From the NCBI RefSeq assembly GCF_006124995.1, contig NZ_QEWN01000003.1, positions 1-64,000 on the forward strand: a stretch of 64,000 bases of DNA. Direction: 5' to 3'. The stretch's first letter is position 1. Each line of letters begins with the position of its first letter. The stretch comes from Vibrio sp. Hep-1b-8 (GTDB lineage: Bacteria > Pseudomonadota > Gammaproteobacteria > Enterobacterales > Vibrionaceae). The notes below the pieces were generated by a model. It was not told the origin of the DNA. It saw nothing but the letters and a program-made list of their open reading frames with translations, and did no database searches. A program made the position numbers and the translations under genes. Shown one piece after another: positions 17,722 through 26,735 of the stretch.

Positions 17722-18078
17722 TTAAGCCAGCTTCATCGCGGCTTGTTTGTTCATCATGCGTTCACGGTGAGAGAACCACAAGTATGTCGCTGTAATCGAG
17801 AAGAATAGGTATGAAAGCGCAAACACAAATGGTGAGCTAATAAGCTCTTGTGACATACCCCAACTCACTCCTGCAACTGTGATTGCAATCTTTGAAAACA
17901 GACCACAGATAAGAAGAAGTAATGCTAACTGTGGAAAACGGCTGCTTCTAAACGCAAACCAATAACAGCTACCCACAGCCATGGTCGAGATGTAAAGGCC
18001 GAGCAAAAATGAATGTAAGTGATCTGCTGATGCTACGCCTGCAGTAATTGAAATCATAAAGAGTATGAATAGTTTCAT
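17722..18078 (-). CDS. Small inner-membrane protein of unknown function
   Basis: A 118-residue protein with four hydrophobic segments (about 3-20, 24-42, 52-70 and 82-104) and a basic C-terminus (HRERMMNKQAAMK). I do not recognise the family. It stands alone with its own terminator. Confidence 0.72.
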   Translation of the reverse strand: MKLFILFMISITAGVASADHLHSFLLGLYISTMAVGSCYWFAFRSSRFPQLALLLLICGLFSKIAITVAGVSWGMSQELISSPFVFALSYLFFSITATYLWFSHRERMMNKQAAMKLA

Positions 18079-18552
18079 GTCTTGCCTCGCTTTTTAAACT
18101 GGGGAAAAAGCTTCCTTTCATTTTTAAAATCTCATTTTGCGCATATTTTCATCGTTTGGCTCGGTAATATCAAGCAGTAATTTGTCGCAAAACTTGTTCA
18201 AAAAACAACCAATAGACAGATGTTAACATCTGGTTACAATACCGATTTCATTAGCCTTAGAGAAAGAAAGGGTTAACCACATATTTAAGAAAAGCCAACT
18301 TATGGACATCACAATTCAGTAACATTTGTTTACCTATAAAATTCCTTAAAAATTGTGACTAAACACAGCAAATGCCAGCCACAAAGCAGGCCTTTCGCTA
18401 GGCGAAACTTAAGATTGCTCAAATAGACAGATTACAAAGAAAAATAAAGGCCAATTTAAGTGTGAGCTTAACCACTGTTCCCAATTTTCCAGCTCGAATC
18501 ACAACTTGGGGTCTGATACCTTTGCGCAACCCATTTTTAGGTCACACACACC
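18079..18552. other. Intergenic region between divergent genes
   Basis: This AT-rich stretch separates the 118-residue membrane protein from the ThrE-type gene and must hold both promoters. I see no open frame with a recognisable product and no clear structured RNA. Confidence 0.5.
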
Positions 18553-19553
18553 ATGCCTTCCCAGTACCGAATTGATAAAATTGTAGAGATAGGTGACACT
18601 CTTCATCGCAGCGGTTGCACACCGTACAAACTTGAAAAGTACACTCAATTTTATGCACGTAAACACGGCGTAGATCTGATGATTCAAGCGACGCCGACGA
18701 CCGTTAACTATCAGTTTCCTGAAGACAACAATGCTGTTGTAATGAAACGCCACCAGCCTGCATCAATTAATCTCAGTCTGTTGGCTAATACCATTATCCG
18801 CATCAATCAACCCAGCAGCGAACCGGTTCCTGAGCCTGTCGGATACCCGAAATGGGTAATCGCATTGGCCAATATGGCTATTCCCCCAGCCTATCTGATG
18901 CTAGTGGGCAGTACCATGGAAGCGATAGTGTTCTCCGTATTTTTGGGTTTTGTAGTTTGGCTAACACAGCAGGTGTGTAAAGCTCGTCGCTCCATCGCCG
19001 TAGAATTTATTGCCGCCTTGCTCACGGGGATTCTGGTTGCTTTCTTCGCCAGCACTGGCTTTGCAATCCCTATCTGGGCTCTATGTATTGCTGCAATAGT
19101 TCTATTCGTGCCCGGCTTATCGATTGCGAACTCGCTAGAGTGCCTTGCATTCAATGATTTAGTATCCGGTACCAGTTTACTTGGCCAGAGTGCGTTGACG
19201 CTAATAAAGCTGTTTGTCGGCATCGTTATGGGGCTAAATATTGGCGAGGCGATATGGGGGCAAGCGGAAAGCATAAAATACGTCAACGAAGTGCCATTCT
19301 GGATGCATATCTTTGGACTATTTCTGATTTCCATTTCACTGAGCATCATCTTTAATGCGCGTCCTACCGATATCTTATTAGGTTTACCCGTTGCCGCATT
19401 GGGCATGTGGGGACCATTTTATCTTGGTTTTGACAGTGGGTGGGTCGTCGGCACTTGGGTAACAACCGTCTTAATCACTCTATACGGCACTTGGGTTGCA
19501 AAAAAATGGACCTGACGGGGTCTATCTATATTGTTCAAGGCATCATTCATTGA
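18553..19553 (+). pseudogene. ThrE/YjjP-YjjB-type threonine/serine exporter, C-terminally broken
   Basis: A DUF1212-plus-ThrE_2 transporter in one chain: a soluble N-terminal part (about 1-95) and eight membrane spans. Family members of this fused type are usually about 400 residues with ten spans; this frame stops after 320, in AKKWT. One base later in another frame the sequence continues with LTGSIYIVQGII, the expected beginning of the next span, then hits a TGA at 19551. So a one-base loss near 19510 shifted the frame and the last two spans are also gone, replaced by the arfA hairpin region. Function is probably lost. Confidence 0.72.
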
Positions 19554-19563
19554 TTCAGCAAAA

Positions 19564-19608
19564 AGCCCTATTCAAACGTCGCTAACTAAGCGGCTTTTGA
19601 ATAGGGCT
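19564..19608 (-). promoter_or_regulatory. arfA RNase III/terminator hairpin spanning the stop codon
   Basis: On the arfA transcript AGCCCTATTCAAA and TTTGAATAGGGCT form a perfect 13-bp stem with a 19-base loop that holds the last codons and the TAG stop, followed by a short U run. In E. coli arfA the equivalent hairpin is cut by RNase III or ends transcription inside the gene, giving a non-stop mRNA whose product is controlled by tmRNA. The same logic fits here. Confidence 0.8.
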
Positions 19609-19795
19609 CTTTCCCCTTGTGTTTCATGTTTCTTCTAAAACTTCCTTTGCCTTTTTTCGCTTTTTCTACTCTTGCTCGAAACAGCTTACTGGTCACAACG
19701 GCTTTAAGGGCGTTATCTTTTATCTGACCTCGACCGACCTCTAATTCGGTGTCGAGATCCGTGAACTCATGGCTTGAGTCACTTAACTTTTTCAT
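19586..19795 (-). CDS. arfA: Alternative ribosome-rescue factor A
   Basis: A 69-residue basic protein that recruits RF2 to ribosomes stalled on non-stop mRNA as a backup to tmRNA. The diagnostic block is [18 protein letters not shown] followed by [14 protein letters not shown], closely matching E. coli ArfA (KGQIKDNA, RVEKNKKGKGS). The start at 19795 has AGAGGA eight bases upstream. The last six codons and stop are inside a strong hairpin, so the working form is probably the truncated one made when tmRNA is absent. It is convergent with the broken ThrE gene. Confidence 0.9.
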   Translation of the reverse strand: MKKLSDSSHEFTDLDTELEVGRGQIKDNALKAVVTSKLFRARVEKAKKGKGSFRRNMKHKGKEPYSKAA

Positions 19796-20175
19796 AATCC
19801 ATTCCTCTGAATGATAGTTTACATACAGCTGGTTTCTGCGCTGTTTCTACTCACATTTTTATCGTTAAGTAGAACAATCAACCAAGCCTTCGAATGTTAC
19901 ACTATTTATGCGCTAATCAGTATTATTTTCGAAATTATACCTAGCGCAAATTTTCCAATGAAAACCCCTATTTATGGCATGCAAATCCCCTGATTTTTAT
20001 TGACTTAGTTGCACTTCTCTTTAGACTGGATGCCAGCTAGAAAACGGTTCTTGTTTACTTTCGCCGTTTCGTTGGATGTATGAATATCTACCGTAACGTC
20101 GTACGCATTAGCAATCTCCTTTTCCACGCTATCGGTGCCGTATGGCTTTTACAAGATTTATCAAGGATATACATT
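19796..20175. other. Promoter region of arfA and long leader of the cold-shock gene
   Basis: Divergent promoters for arfA and the cold-shock gene must lie here. A plus-strand frame at 19811-19993 has no support. The ~100 bases before the cold-shock ATG probably form the long 5' leader typical of cspA-type mRNAs. Confidence 0.5.
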
Positions 20176-20385
20176 ATGTCTAACACTGTTACTGGTACAG
20201 TTAAATGGTTCAACGAAACTAAAGGTTTCGGTTTCATTCAACAAGAAAACGGTCCAGACGTTTTTGCACACTTCTCTGCAATCACTGGCGACGGTTTCCG
20301 TACTCTAGTAGAAGGCCAAAAAGTTGAGTTCGTAGTATCTCAAGGCCAAAAAGGTCCTCAAGCTGAGAACATCAAAGTACTTTAA
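20176..20385 (+). CDS. CspA-family cold-shock protein
   Basis: A 69-residue OB-fold nucleic-acid chaperone. RNP1 (KGFGFI) and RNP2 (VFAHF) are present within the usual [17 protein letters not shown] context, and the end AENIKVL is typical. ATG at 20176 is chosen from the family N-terminus ([12 protein letters not shown]) and AAGGA nine bases before it; the frame is open to 20080 by chance. Which Csp paralogue it is (CspA, CspD or CspV type) cannot be settled by eye. Confidence 0.95.
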   Translation: MSNTVTGTVKWFNETKGFGFIQQENGPDVFAHFSAITGDGFRTLVEGQKVEFVVSQGQKGPQAENIKVL

Positions 20386-20408
20386 TTGTTAAGTACCACA
20401 GTTTTTCG

Positions 20409-20431
20409 ATAGCCAGCTTCAAGCTGGCTAT
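20409..20431 (+). terminator. Rho-independent terminator of the cold-shock gene
   Basis: TAGCCAGCTT pairs with AAGCTGGCTA with a minimal loop, followed by TTTTTAT. Confidence 0.9.
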
Positions 20432-20631
20432 TTTTATACCCTAAATATGCCCATACCATTGAACTTCCCTAGCGCTAAACTCTGCTAACGCGCCTCCTAT
20501 CTCACCCTGCCTGAGAGACACAATTCTTCCTCACAACACCACTCAGTGGATCTTAATTTCTCATTATTAGTTATTGGCATATGCTAAAAATTAATACTAT
20601 AGTGTCTCTGTCACAAGATAAGGAGTTTACT

Positions 20632-21222
20632 ATGTTATTCGCGATCCCATACCACGGAGCGTCTGTTCACAATCACTTCTCTAAAGCCCCTCATATCATG
20701 CTTTGGGATAGCAAGGAACAAACCAAGCGCGTGCTTGACTTACCCTCTTCTTCAGCGTGTTGTGAGCGTAAAAAATATTGGCAAAGTGTTGTACAGGAGA
20801 ACAATATCGACGCTGTCATCGTTCGCTCTATTGGAACCAATATGCTTAACACTCTATTTAAAATGCATGTCACTGTGCTAGCTGCACCGCGCCAGTTCGA
20901 CCTTGAACGGTTTGATACCAACGTGTTGAAGCCCATTACCGACATTAATTTTGCGCGCCCTTCAGTCAAAAAGCACAACGCAACTTGCTCAGGAGATTGC
21001 ACTACTCACTCTATATCAGCGAACAAACAAGCAAGGGCCAGCAAGTTGTCACCTAAGGCGATGGGAGTCGTATTAAAACGCCATCCGATACAGGGGAGCT
21101 GTGGCGGTCTTGCCACTATAGAGATAGAAAGAGAATGCAACTGCGTAGAAATCTGCGCTCAACATTCGCGCAAATTATACCAAATTGAAGAGCCGAACTC
21201 AGTAGGAGCTATTGTTCACTAG
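20632..21222 (+). CDS. NifX/NifB-type (dinitrogenase FeMo-cofactor-like) domain protein
   Basis: A 196-residue cytosolic protein with a NifX/YgjP-like Fe-Mo-cofactor-binding fold at about 1-105 (MLFAIPYHGASVHNHFSKA, then VIVRSIGTNMLNTL). A Cys/His-rich linker (ATCSGDCTTH) and a C-terminal segment with more cysteines suggest metal or cluster binding. ATG at 20632 has AAGGAG six bases upstream; the frame open from 20581 is not used. It is convergent with a DUF134 regulator and overlaps its end by 14 bases; these two families often occur side by side in non-nitrogen-fixing bacteria. Its cofactor is unknown. Confidence 0.8.
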   Translation: MLFAIPYHGASVHNHFSKAPHIMLWDSKEQTKRVLDLPSSSACCERKKYWQSVVQENNIDAVIVRSIGTNMLNTLFKMHVTVLAAPRQFDLERFDTNVLKPITDINFARPSVKKHNATCSGDCTTHSISANKQARASKLSPKAMGVVLKRHPIQGSCGGLATIEIERECNCVEICAQHSRKLYQIEEPNSVGAIVH

Positions 21223-21490
21223 CCAATATCAACGCATGACCATGCACTAAGCTCTGCGCTACTTTACTACGTGCACGCTTAACAATATTAGCAAAAGTTT
21301 GTCTTGATACCTTCATGAGCGTTGCCGCTTCCAATTGGCTTAAACCATCCAAATCAGCTAGACGCAACGCTTCGAGTTCATCCTCAAATAACTCGATTTT
21401 TTCGAGCTGAGAAAGCGGTACCCCATTGGGTTTAAAGCATTCGTAACTTGCTCTGCCACATATGTTTCGCTTTATTTTTGGCCTCGCCAC
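21209..21490 (-). CDS. DUF134/UPF0251 HTH DNA-binding protein
   Basis: A 93-residue protein with the family start MARPKIKRNICG and a sigma-70 region-4-like HTH (LSQLEAATLMKVSRQTFANIV). It starts at GTG 21490 with GGGGAA upstream. It lies convergent to the NifX-like gene, the usual genomic partner, and probably regulates it or shares its metal biology. Its 3' end overlaps that gene antisense by 14 bases. Confidence 0.88.
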   Translation of the reverse strand: MARPKIKRNICGRASYECFKPNGVPLSQLEKIELFEDELEALRLADLDGLSQLEAATLMKVSRQTFANIVKRARSKVAQSLVHGHALILASEQ

Positions 21491-21547
21491 TTTGTTCCCC
21501 TTTACGTTTTATGGGCTCAATGTTGCTCTCTAACTTTGCGGTATTTT

Positions 21548-22024
21548 ATGACTATTCACAAACCCAAAAATCATCAACAGTGCGCTATATGTTGCCAGCC
21601 TTTTTTCAACCACCATACCAAGATTCACTTTATCGCGATGCCAAACGGTGGTGTACAGGGCGAAATTGTAGCAACAGAAGCTGCTCAAGGCTACCAAGGG
21701 GTAATGCAAGGCGGTGCCATTAGCGCTTTACATGATACCGCCATGACTCACTGCTTATTCTCTCAGCATGTCTGTGCTATGACAGCACAACTTGATGTGC
21801 GCTTTATACACCCCATTCCTCTCAACACATTGCTTCGAGTTGAAGCGATATGCATAAAACATCGACGTGGATTGTATCTGTTAGAGAGCACTATTTACGT
21901 GGATGGTCAGTGCCACTCGAAAGCAGAGGCAAAATTTATAAGATGCGCCAAGGAGACAGTGACTACGGATAAAACAGATCTGCACTCACGCCATGTGAAT
22001 GAGTCCCGAATTCCACCTGTGTAA
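21548..22024 (+). CDS. PaaI-like hotdog-fold thioesterase
   Basis: A 158-residue single-hotdog protein. The key helix reads QGYQGVMQGGAISALHDTAMTHCLF, with MQGG taking the place of the HGG motif, followed by the DVRFIHPIPL strand. Such enzymes hydrolyse acyl-CoA or aryl-CoA thioesters. The N-terminus is Cys/His-rich (CAICCQPFFNHH), which is unusual and could bind metal. ATG at 21548 is preferred to the TTG at 21536. It may be transcribed divergently from the DUF134 regulator. Confidence 0.8.
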   Translation: MTIHKPKNHQQCAICCQPFFNHHTKIHFIAMPNGGVQGEIVATEAAQGYQGVMQGGAISALHDTAMTHCLFSQHVCAMTAQLDVRFIHPIPLNTLLRVEAICIKHRRGLYLLESTIYVDGQCHSKAEAKFIRCAKETVTTDKTDLHSRHVNESRIPPV

Positions 22025-22163
22025 TTGAATTAATAAACAATCGGTTATGCTCCCGTTCTCTCGGGGACTGCTGTATAGTGAATTCCATTAACGTTTTACT
22101 ATAAGAAAAGCCTCAGCGGTACACCTATAGTACACTTCAATCATTTGGAACCCTTGAAAATAC

Positions 22164-22703
22164 ATGGCTCTTAAACCGACTATCTACAAATTCCGTATTT
22201 CACTTTCAGATACCAACCGTGACCTGTATGACTCGACGCAACTTACCGTTGCTCAGCATCCGTCAGAAACCGTTCCGAGAATGATGGCGCGAATTCTGGC
22301 CTTCTGTGTTAAATGGCAGCCAGATTTAGCGTTGACCAAAGGCTTGTCGACCACTGAAGAACCAGACCTGTGGGTCAAATCTTTAGACGACCAAATCCAG
22401 CTTTGGGTTGATATTGGAGAGCCTTCGCTCGACAGAATCAAAAAGGCGTGTCGCTTAGCCACCAACGTTGATGTGTTTTCATTTAACAGCAAATCTAATG
22501 TTTGGTGGGAACAAACTAAGAACAAGGCACATCAATACAACGCCAATATCTATCAGTTTGATTGGGATGGTATTGAAGCATTATCAGAAATTGTTGAACG
22601 CAGTATGGATCTGTCAGTCATGATTACTGGTGAAAGCCTGTTTGTTGATTGTGACAAAGGCTCATTTGAAATCTCATTGAAGAGCTTGCAGTCAAATGAC
22701 TGA
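22164..22703 (+). CDS. yaeQ: YaeQ family protein
   Basis: A 179-residue protein of the YaeQ family, a PD-(D/E)XK nuclease-like fold of unknown physiological role, named in E. coli for complementing an rfaH-related defect. Matching wording includes MALKPTIYKFRISLSDTNRD, the ETVPRMMARILAFC helix, and WVDIGEPSLDRIKKACR. The end overlaps the next gene by eight bases, so the two are co-translated. Confidence 0.9.
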   Translation: MALKPTIYKFRISLSDTNRDLYDSTQLTVAQHPSETVPRMMARILAFCVKWQPDLALTKGLSTTEEPDLWVKSLDDQIQLWVDIGEPSLDRIKKACRLATNVDVFSFNSKSNVWWEQTKNKAHQYNANIYQFDWDGIEALSEIVERSMDLSVMITGESLFVDCDKGSFEISLKSLQSND

Positions 22704-23247
22704 ACTTGAGCTGTCGCTTAAAGCCATTGACGCCGACTCTATCCCAGCAATCACACTACCTTGTTCAGCATGGGAGCAGTTTTGCAGCCGCCACGCGTCA
22801 CTGTTTGCTAAAGCAAGGAGACGCAATCCAGATAAGCCCGCCACACATGGGCTGCTGGGTGTTCTCACTAAAGCCCATATGAAAGAGAGTTCAGCCCTCG
22901 AATCACAAATTGTATCGATTCAGGCAATGCAGGATGTATTGGTATCAAATCTCGGACAGGAGCACGCCGATAAATTTGAGCAGCAAGGCATCAAGCAACT
23001 TATTCTCGTTACCCATCTGTGGCTCTATCTTCAAGGCTATTTGAAGATGGACTTCAGTTTGGCCAATGATCATGCCGGCAATACGGCTCACTTGATCGCG
23101 ACGCTCAACAAGCAAGACCCTCAATATCTGCGCACTCAGTTTCTCGAAAGCTTCTACCACGGCAAGCAACGCGCCGCTGAGAATACTCAAGCGAAATCAG
23201 GCCTGATAGATTGGCTGCGTCGCATCTTCGGCAACTCGACTTCATAA
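22696..23247 (+). CDS. Protein of unknown function co-transcribed with yaeQ
   Basis: A 183-residue helical, soluble protein that begins inside the end of yaeQ (eight-base overlap). It contains no motif that I recognise; a basic segment KARRRNPDKPATHG lies near 40-53 and the C-terminus ends with SGLIDWLRRIFG, an amphipathic helix that could touch the membrane. The overlap implies a function linked with YaeQ. Confidence 0.75.
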   Translation: MTELELSLKAIDADSIPAITLPCSAWEQFCSRHASLFAKARRRNPDKPATHGLLGVLTKAHMKESSALESQIVSIQAMQDVLVSNLGQEHADKFEQQGIKQLILVTHLWLYLQGYLKMDFSLANDHAGNTAHLIATLNKQDPQYLRTQFLESFYHGKQRAAENTQAKSGLIDWLRRIFGNSTS

Positions 23248-23276
23248 AAAATGGCCCTCACCGAGGGCCATTTTTT
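23246..23276. terminator. Bidirectional rho-independent terminator
   Basis: AAAAAATGGCCCTC pairs with GAGGGCCATTTTTT around a three-base loop. It serves the yaeQ operon on one side and hmp on the other; the hmp stop lies at its edge. Confidence 0.93.
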
Positions 23277-24451
23277 TATAGGTAAGTATGAGGGCCAAAT
23301 ACCTCATAGTGGATTCGGTCTCGGTCTACACCAAGAGACTCTAGTTGACGCACTACCGATTCCATAAAACCGATAGGGCCACAAAGATAAAAATCGGCAC
23401 TGTCTAAAGGTAGTTGATCGGCAATCAGGCTTACGTTGAGCTCCCCTTGAAACTCGGCATTGGCCTCTTCAAGATACCAAGTGAATGACTTCCAGTTGTT
23501 ATCTTTCACAGCTCGTTCCGTATCCGCCTTGAAAGTATGCTGCTGTGCAGTGTTGCACGCATAGAGCACGCTGACATCTTGCTTATTCTGCGCAGCTAAT
23601 GTCTGCATCATCGACTGAATTGGTGTTGCACCAACACCCGCGGAAATCAGCACCACTGGTTGCTGTTTCTCTTGGTAGAAGAAATCACCTGCTGGTGGGT
23701 AAAGGCGAACCACATCCCCTTCATGTACTTCATCATGTAGGTAGTTTGATACCAAACCTTTATGCTCACCCACTTCTCTTTTAACAGAAATACGGTAGTC
23801 TACGCCGTTCGGCTTTTGCGACAGCGAATACTGGCGAATCTCGTTGTATTCGCCCTCTGTAGGCTTTAATTCAATACCCACATATTGACCTGGTTGGTAG
23901 GTTAGAACATCCCCACCATCCTGAGGTACTAAAACAAAACTAGTCACAAACTGTGATTCCGGCTGCTTAGATTTAACCACGAAGTTGCGTGAGTTGGCCC
24001 AACCACCAACGGCCTGCTTGCGTTGCAGATAAAGTTCGCCTTCACGATCGATAAAGACCTGAGCCAAAAACAGGTACGCCGCTGTCCATGCTTCTTCAAC
24101 TTCAGGGGTAAAGGCATCACTGGCCAGTTCACGTAGTGTTTCGATTAAGTGATGGCCAACAATCTGGTAGTGTTCAGCTTGAATGTTAAAACTAGTGTGT
24201 TTGTGAGCAATGCGCTCGACAGCAGAAGTCAGTACTTGCAGATTATCAATATTCTTTGCGTACGCCGCCACAGCTTCAAATAGGGCGACGCCCTGACGAC
24301 CGGTTTTTTGGTGGGTCATATTGAAGATGTCTTTCAGTTCTGGGTTGTGAGTAAACATTCTTTGATAGAAATGTTGGGTCAATGCAGGACCTGCTGATTC
24401 GAGTAGTGGAATTGTACTCTTTACGACTTCAATGTGCTGATTGTTGAGCAT
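23276..24451 (-). CDS. hmp: Flavohemoglobin (nitric oxide dioxygenase)
   Basis: A 391-residue enzyme that converts NO and O2 to nitrate with NAD(P)H. A globin domain (1-140, with distal and proximal residues in HFYQRMF and AERIAHKH) is followed by an FAD domain with RQYSLS and an NAD domain with GVGATPIQSM and the C-terminal YEVFGPH. The length fits the family (about 395). It is divergent from norR, with a sigma-54-type promoter and NorR sites between them, so it is expected to be NO-induced through NorR. Confidence 0.96.
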   Translation of the reverse strand: MLNNQHIEVVKSTIPLLESAGPALTQHFYQRMFTHNPELKDIFNMTHQKTGRQGVALFEAVAAYAKNIDNLQVLTSAVERIAHKHTSFNIQAEHYQIVGHHLIETLRELASDAFTPEVEEAWTAAYLFLAQVFIDREGELYLQRKQAVGGWANSRNFVVKSKQPESQFVTSFVLVPQDGGDVLTYQPGQYVGIELKPTEGEYNEIRQYSLSQKPNGVDYRISVKREVGEHKGLVSNYLHDEVHEGDVVRLYPPAGDFFYQEKQQPVVLISAGVGATPIQSMMQTLAAQNKQDVSVLYACNTAQQHTFKADTERAVKDNNWKSFTWYLEEANAEFQGELNVSLIADQLPLDSADFYLCGPIGFMESVVRQLESLGVDRDRIHYEVFGPHTYL

Positions 24452-24496
24452 TCGAGTTTTCTCCTCATTATTTTAATTTTGTTCGTAGCAGATATA

Positions 24497-24511
24497 GCAG
24501 GAAGAATGCCA
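24497..24511 (-). promoter_or_regulatory. Sigma-54 (-24/-12) promoter of hmp
   Basis: Read toward hmp the sequence is TGGCATTCTTCCTGC: GG and GC lie exactly 12 bases apart as in the sigma-54 consensus TGGCAC-N5-TTGC. It lies 46 bases before the hmp start. NorR needs sigma-54, which supports it. Confidence 0.8.
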
Positions 24512-24566
24512 ACTTCAAAAATGTATCTAAACACTTGGTTTAGCGCATTTTAATCACCAATATCAT

Positions 24567-24601
24567 GTCAAATAAACACACCTGTAAAATGTCAATTTGA
24601 C
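24567..24601. promoter_or_regulatory. NorR enhancer sites
   Basis: GTCAATTTGAC at 24591-24601 matches the NorR consensus GTCA-N3-TGAC perfectly, and GTCAAATAAAC at 24567-24577 keeps the GT-N7-AC core. Both lie about 60-100 bases upstream of the hmp sigma-54 promoter, a normal enhancer distance. Confidence 0.75.
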
Positions 24602-24680
24602 ACATTGATATTGTAATAACTCGACCAATATGGTTAATTCAACATCATGTGATGCTCAACTGTTTCTACCTTTAGCTATT

Positions 24681-26270
24681 ATGCAAGATATCTCTGTTTC
24701 TACCCTTATCGACATGACCATTGGTCTCGCTCGCGGTGATAACGACCAAGATCGATTCAATAATCTACTCGACGCTATTCGTAAAGCCATCCAATGCGAC
24801 TGTGTCGCCCTGCTCTCATTACAAGGAGATACTCTTATCCCGTTGGCGATGCAAGGGTTGACCCGTGACACGCTAGGGCGTCGTTTTAAGATAGACGAAC
24901 ATCCTCGTTTTGCCCTGATTTGTGAGTCGAAAACCGCAGTTAGGTTTGATGCGAATAGCAATCTTCCCGATCCCTTTGATAATTTACTACTCGACTATGA
25001 TGGGGATCTGCCCATGCACTCATGTATGGGGCTACCACTTATCTATGCAGACAAGCTCCTCGGTGTGCTTACACTTGATAGTCTAAAGCCAGGGGTCTTC
25101 GAGCAGTTTCCTAAACGCAGTCTCGATGCCCTTTCGGCTATCGCGGCTTCAACACTCAAGGTCGCTCTCACCGTTAGCCAACTAGAACAACAAGCGAAAC
25201 AGACTCAACAAAGATTTGAGGAACTGAACGAAGAAGCATGGGAACGTGATGGTGGAGAAATCATTGGTGACAGTCAGGCAATGCAAGCCCTCAAGGCTGA
25301 TATTGAGGTGGTTGCCCCTTCCAACTTTAATATTCTGATCCACGGGGAAACGGGGGTCGGTAAAGAGCTGGTTGCACGCAGTTTGCACCACTTGTCACCA
25401 CGCAGAAAACAACCTCTTGTTTATGTCAACTGCGCTGCGATTCCTGAGAATCTTGTCGAGAGCGAACTCTTCGGTCACGTGAAAGGCGCCTTTACCGGCG
25501 CAGATAAATCACGTTTGGGAAAATTTGCGTTAGCGGATGGTGGCACCCTATTTCTCGATGAGATTGGTGAGCTTCCTCTTGCAGCGCAAAGCAAGATCCT
25601 TCGAGCTCTGCAAAATAATGAGATTCAGCCCGTAGGACAAGACAACGTCGAGAACATTGATGTGCGTGTGCTCGCCGCGACCAACCGAGATCTAAAAGAA
25701 GAAGTCTCTGCAGGCCACTTCCGTTCTGATCTCTATCATCGACTCAGTGTCTACCCAATCACGGTTCCCGCCCTTCGTGAACGCAACGGTGATATCGTAC
25801 TGCTCGCTGGTTACTTCCTTGAGCAGGCTAGACGCAAACTGGGGATTGTGCAGATTAAGTTGGGCAAAGATGCTCAACTCCTATTGTCTCGCTACAACTG
25901 GCCGGGTAATGTCCGCGAATTGGAGCATGTCATTAACCGAGCCGCACTAAAAGCGAGAGCTCGCGGTCAAGGAGGTAAACTGATTACCGTTTCAGTTGAA
26001 GACATAGGCCAACTGCAATCGACGCAAGAGAGCAATGCCCTTACTCAGATCAATCAGGCTCATCTAGCACCAGAATTCGAGCTATCACGTGGTCTAAGAG
26101 AGTCAACGGAAGAATATCAGCGTCACATGATTATCACAGCCTTGACTCAAGCTGATTTTAATTGGGCAAAAGCCGCACGTCAGTTGAAGACAGATCGTGC
26201 CAACTTAACGCGTCTTGCCAAACGGCTAGGTATCGAAGTCACCAAAAAACATCAGGTGAATATTGGCTGA
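24681..26270 (+). CDS. norR: NO-responsive sigma-54 activator NorR
   Basis: A ~529-residue bacterial enhancer-binding protein. An N-terminal GAF domain (about 1-165) senses NO through a non-haem iron in the E. coli protein. The AAA+ domain has Walker A GETGVGKE, the sigma-54 contact loop GAFTGA, Walker [10 protein letters not shown] and the arginine finger region, and a Fis-type HTH ends the chain ([23 protein letters not shown]). ATG at 24681 (MQDISVST) matches the usual NorR N-terminus; the frame is open to 24630, which would overlap the promoter region. It is divergent from hmp, its probable target. Confidence 0.93.
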   Translation: MQDISVSTLIDMTIGLARGDNDQDRFNNLLDAIRKAIQCDCVALLSLQGDTLIPLAMQGLTRDTLGRRFKIDEHPRFALICESKTAVRFDANSNLPDPFDNLLLDYDGDLPMHSCMGLPLIYADKLLGVLTLDSLKPGVFEQFPKRSLDALSAIAASTLKVALTVSQLEQQAKQTQQRFEELNEEAWERDGGEIIGDSQAMQALKADIEVVAPSNFNILIHGETGVGKELVARSLHHLSPRRKQPLVYVNCAAIPENLVESELFGHVKGAFTGADKSRLGKFALADGGTLFLDEIGELPLAAQSKILRALQNNEIQPVGQDNVENIDVRVLAATNRDLKEEVSAGHFRSDLYHRLSVYPITVPALRERNGDIVLLAGYFLEQARRKLGIVQIKLGKDAQLLLSRYNWPGNVRELEHVINRAALKARARGQGGKLITVSVEDIGQLQSTQESNALTQINQAHLAPEFELSRGLRESTEEYQRHMIITALTQADFNWAKAARQLKTDRANLTRLAKRLGIEVTKKHQVNIG

Positions 26271-26361
26271 GTTTAAGATTCAACATTGATTACATCTCAG
26301 TTACAATACGCAACGAAAAAGTCATCTGCCAATAATATAATGTTCATCAAATAGGATTGTT

Positions 26362-26721
26362 ATGAAGTTTATCCGCTGGTTTTTAGGACGTGTGATCCTG
26401 CTGCTCAACTTTGTTTTTTCACCAAAAGGCATAAAGCGTGATGCTGAACAACAGCAAGCGGTCGATCAGAAAGCTCAATCATTGGCTCTCTACCAATTCG
26501 AAGCGTGTCCGTTTTGTGTCAAAGTACGTCGAGCGATGAAGCGTCAATCCGTTAAGTTTGAATTACGTGATGCAAAGAATGATCAAACACACCGCGCAGA
26601 ATTAGAAGCAGGGGGTGGAAAAGTGAAAGTTCCTTGCCTAAGAATTGAAAAAGACGGTGACGTACAATGGATGTATGAATCATCAGATATCGTTGCTTAC
26701 TTAGAGAAAGAGTTCGCGTAA
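26362..26721 (+). CDS. Membrane-anchored glutaredoxin
   Basis: A 119-residue protein with an N-terminal hydrophobic helix (IRWFLGRVILLLNFVFS) followed by a glutaredoxin domain with active site CPFC near 51-54 and the family's VPCLRI cis-Pro strand and YESSDIVAYL end. The anchor, together with the positive linker, suggests a domain attached to the inner face of the membrane. It lies 14 bases before the HAD gene and probably shares its transcript. Targets are unknown. Confidence 0.87.
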   Translation: MKFIRWFLGRVILLLNFVFSPKGIKRDAEQQQAVDQKAQSLALYQFEACPFCVKVRRAMKRQSVKFELRDAKNDQTHRAELEAGGGKVKVPCLRIEKDGDVQWMYESSDIVAYLEKEFA

Positions 26722-26735
26722 ATAAGGTAGGTTCC

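Noticed and set aside
19811..19993. 60-residue frame beside arfA
   Set aside because: It lies in the arfA promoter region, has a hydrophobic but random composition and no ribosome site.
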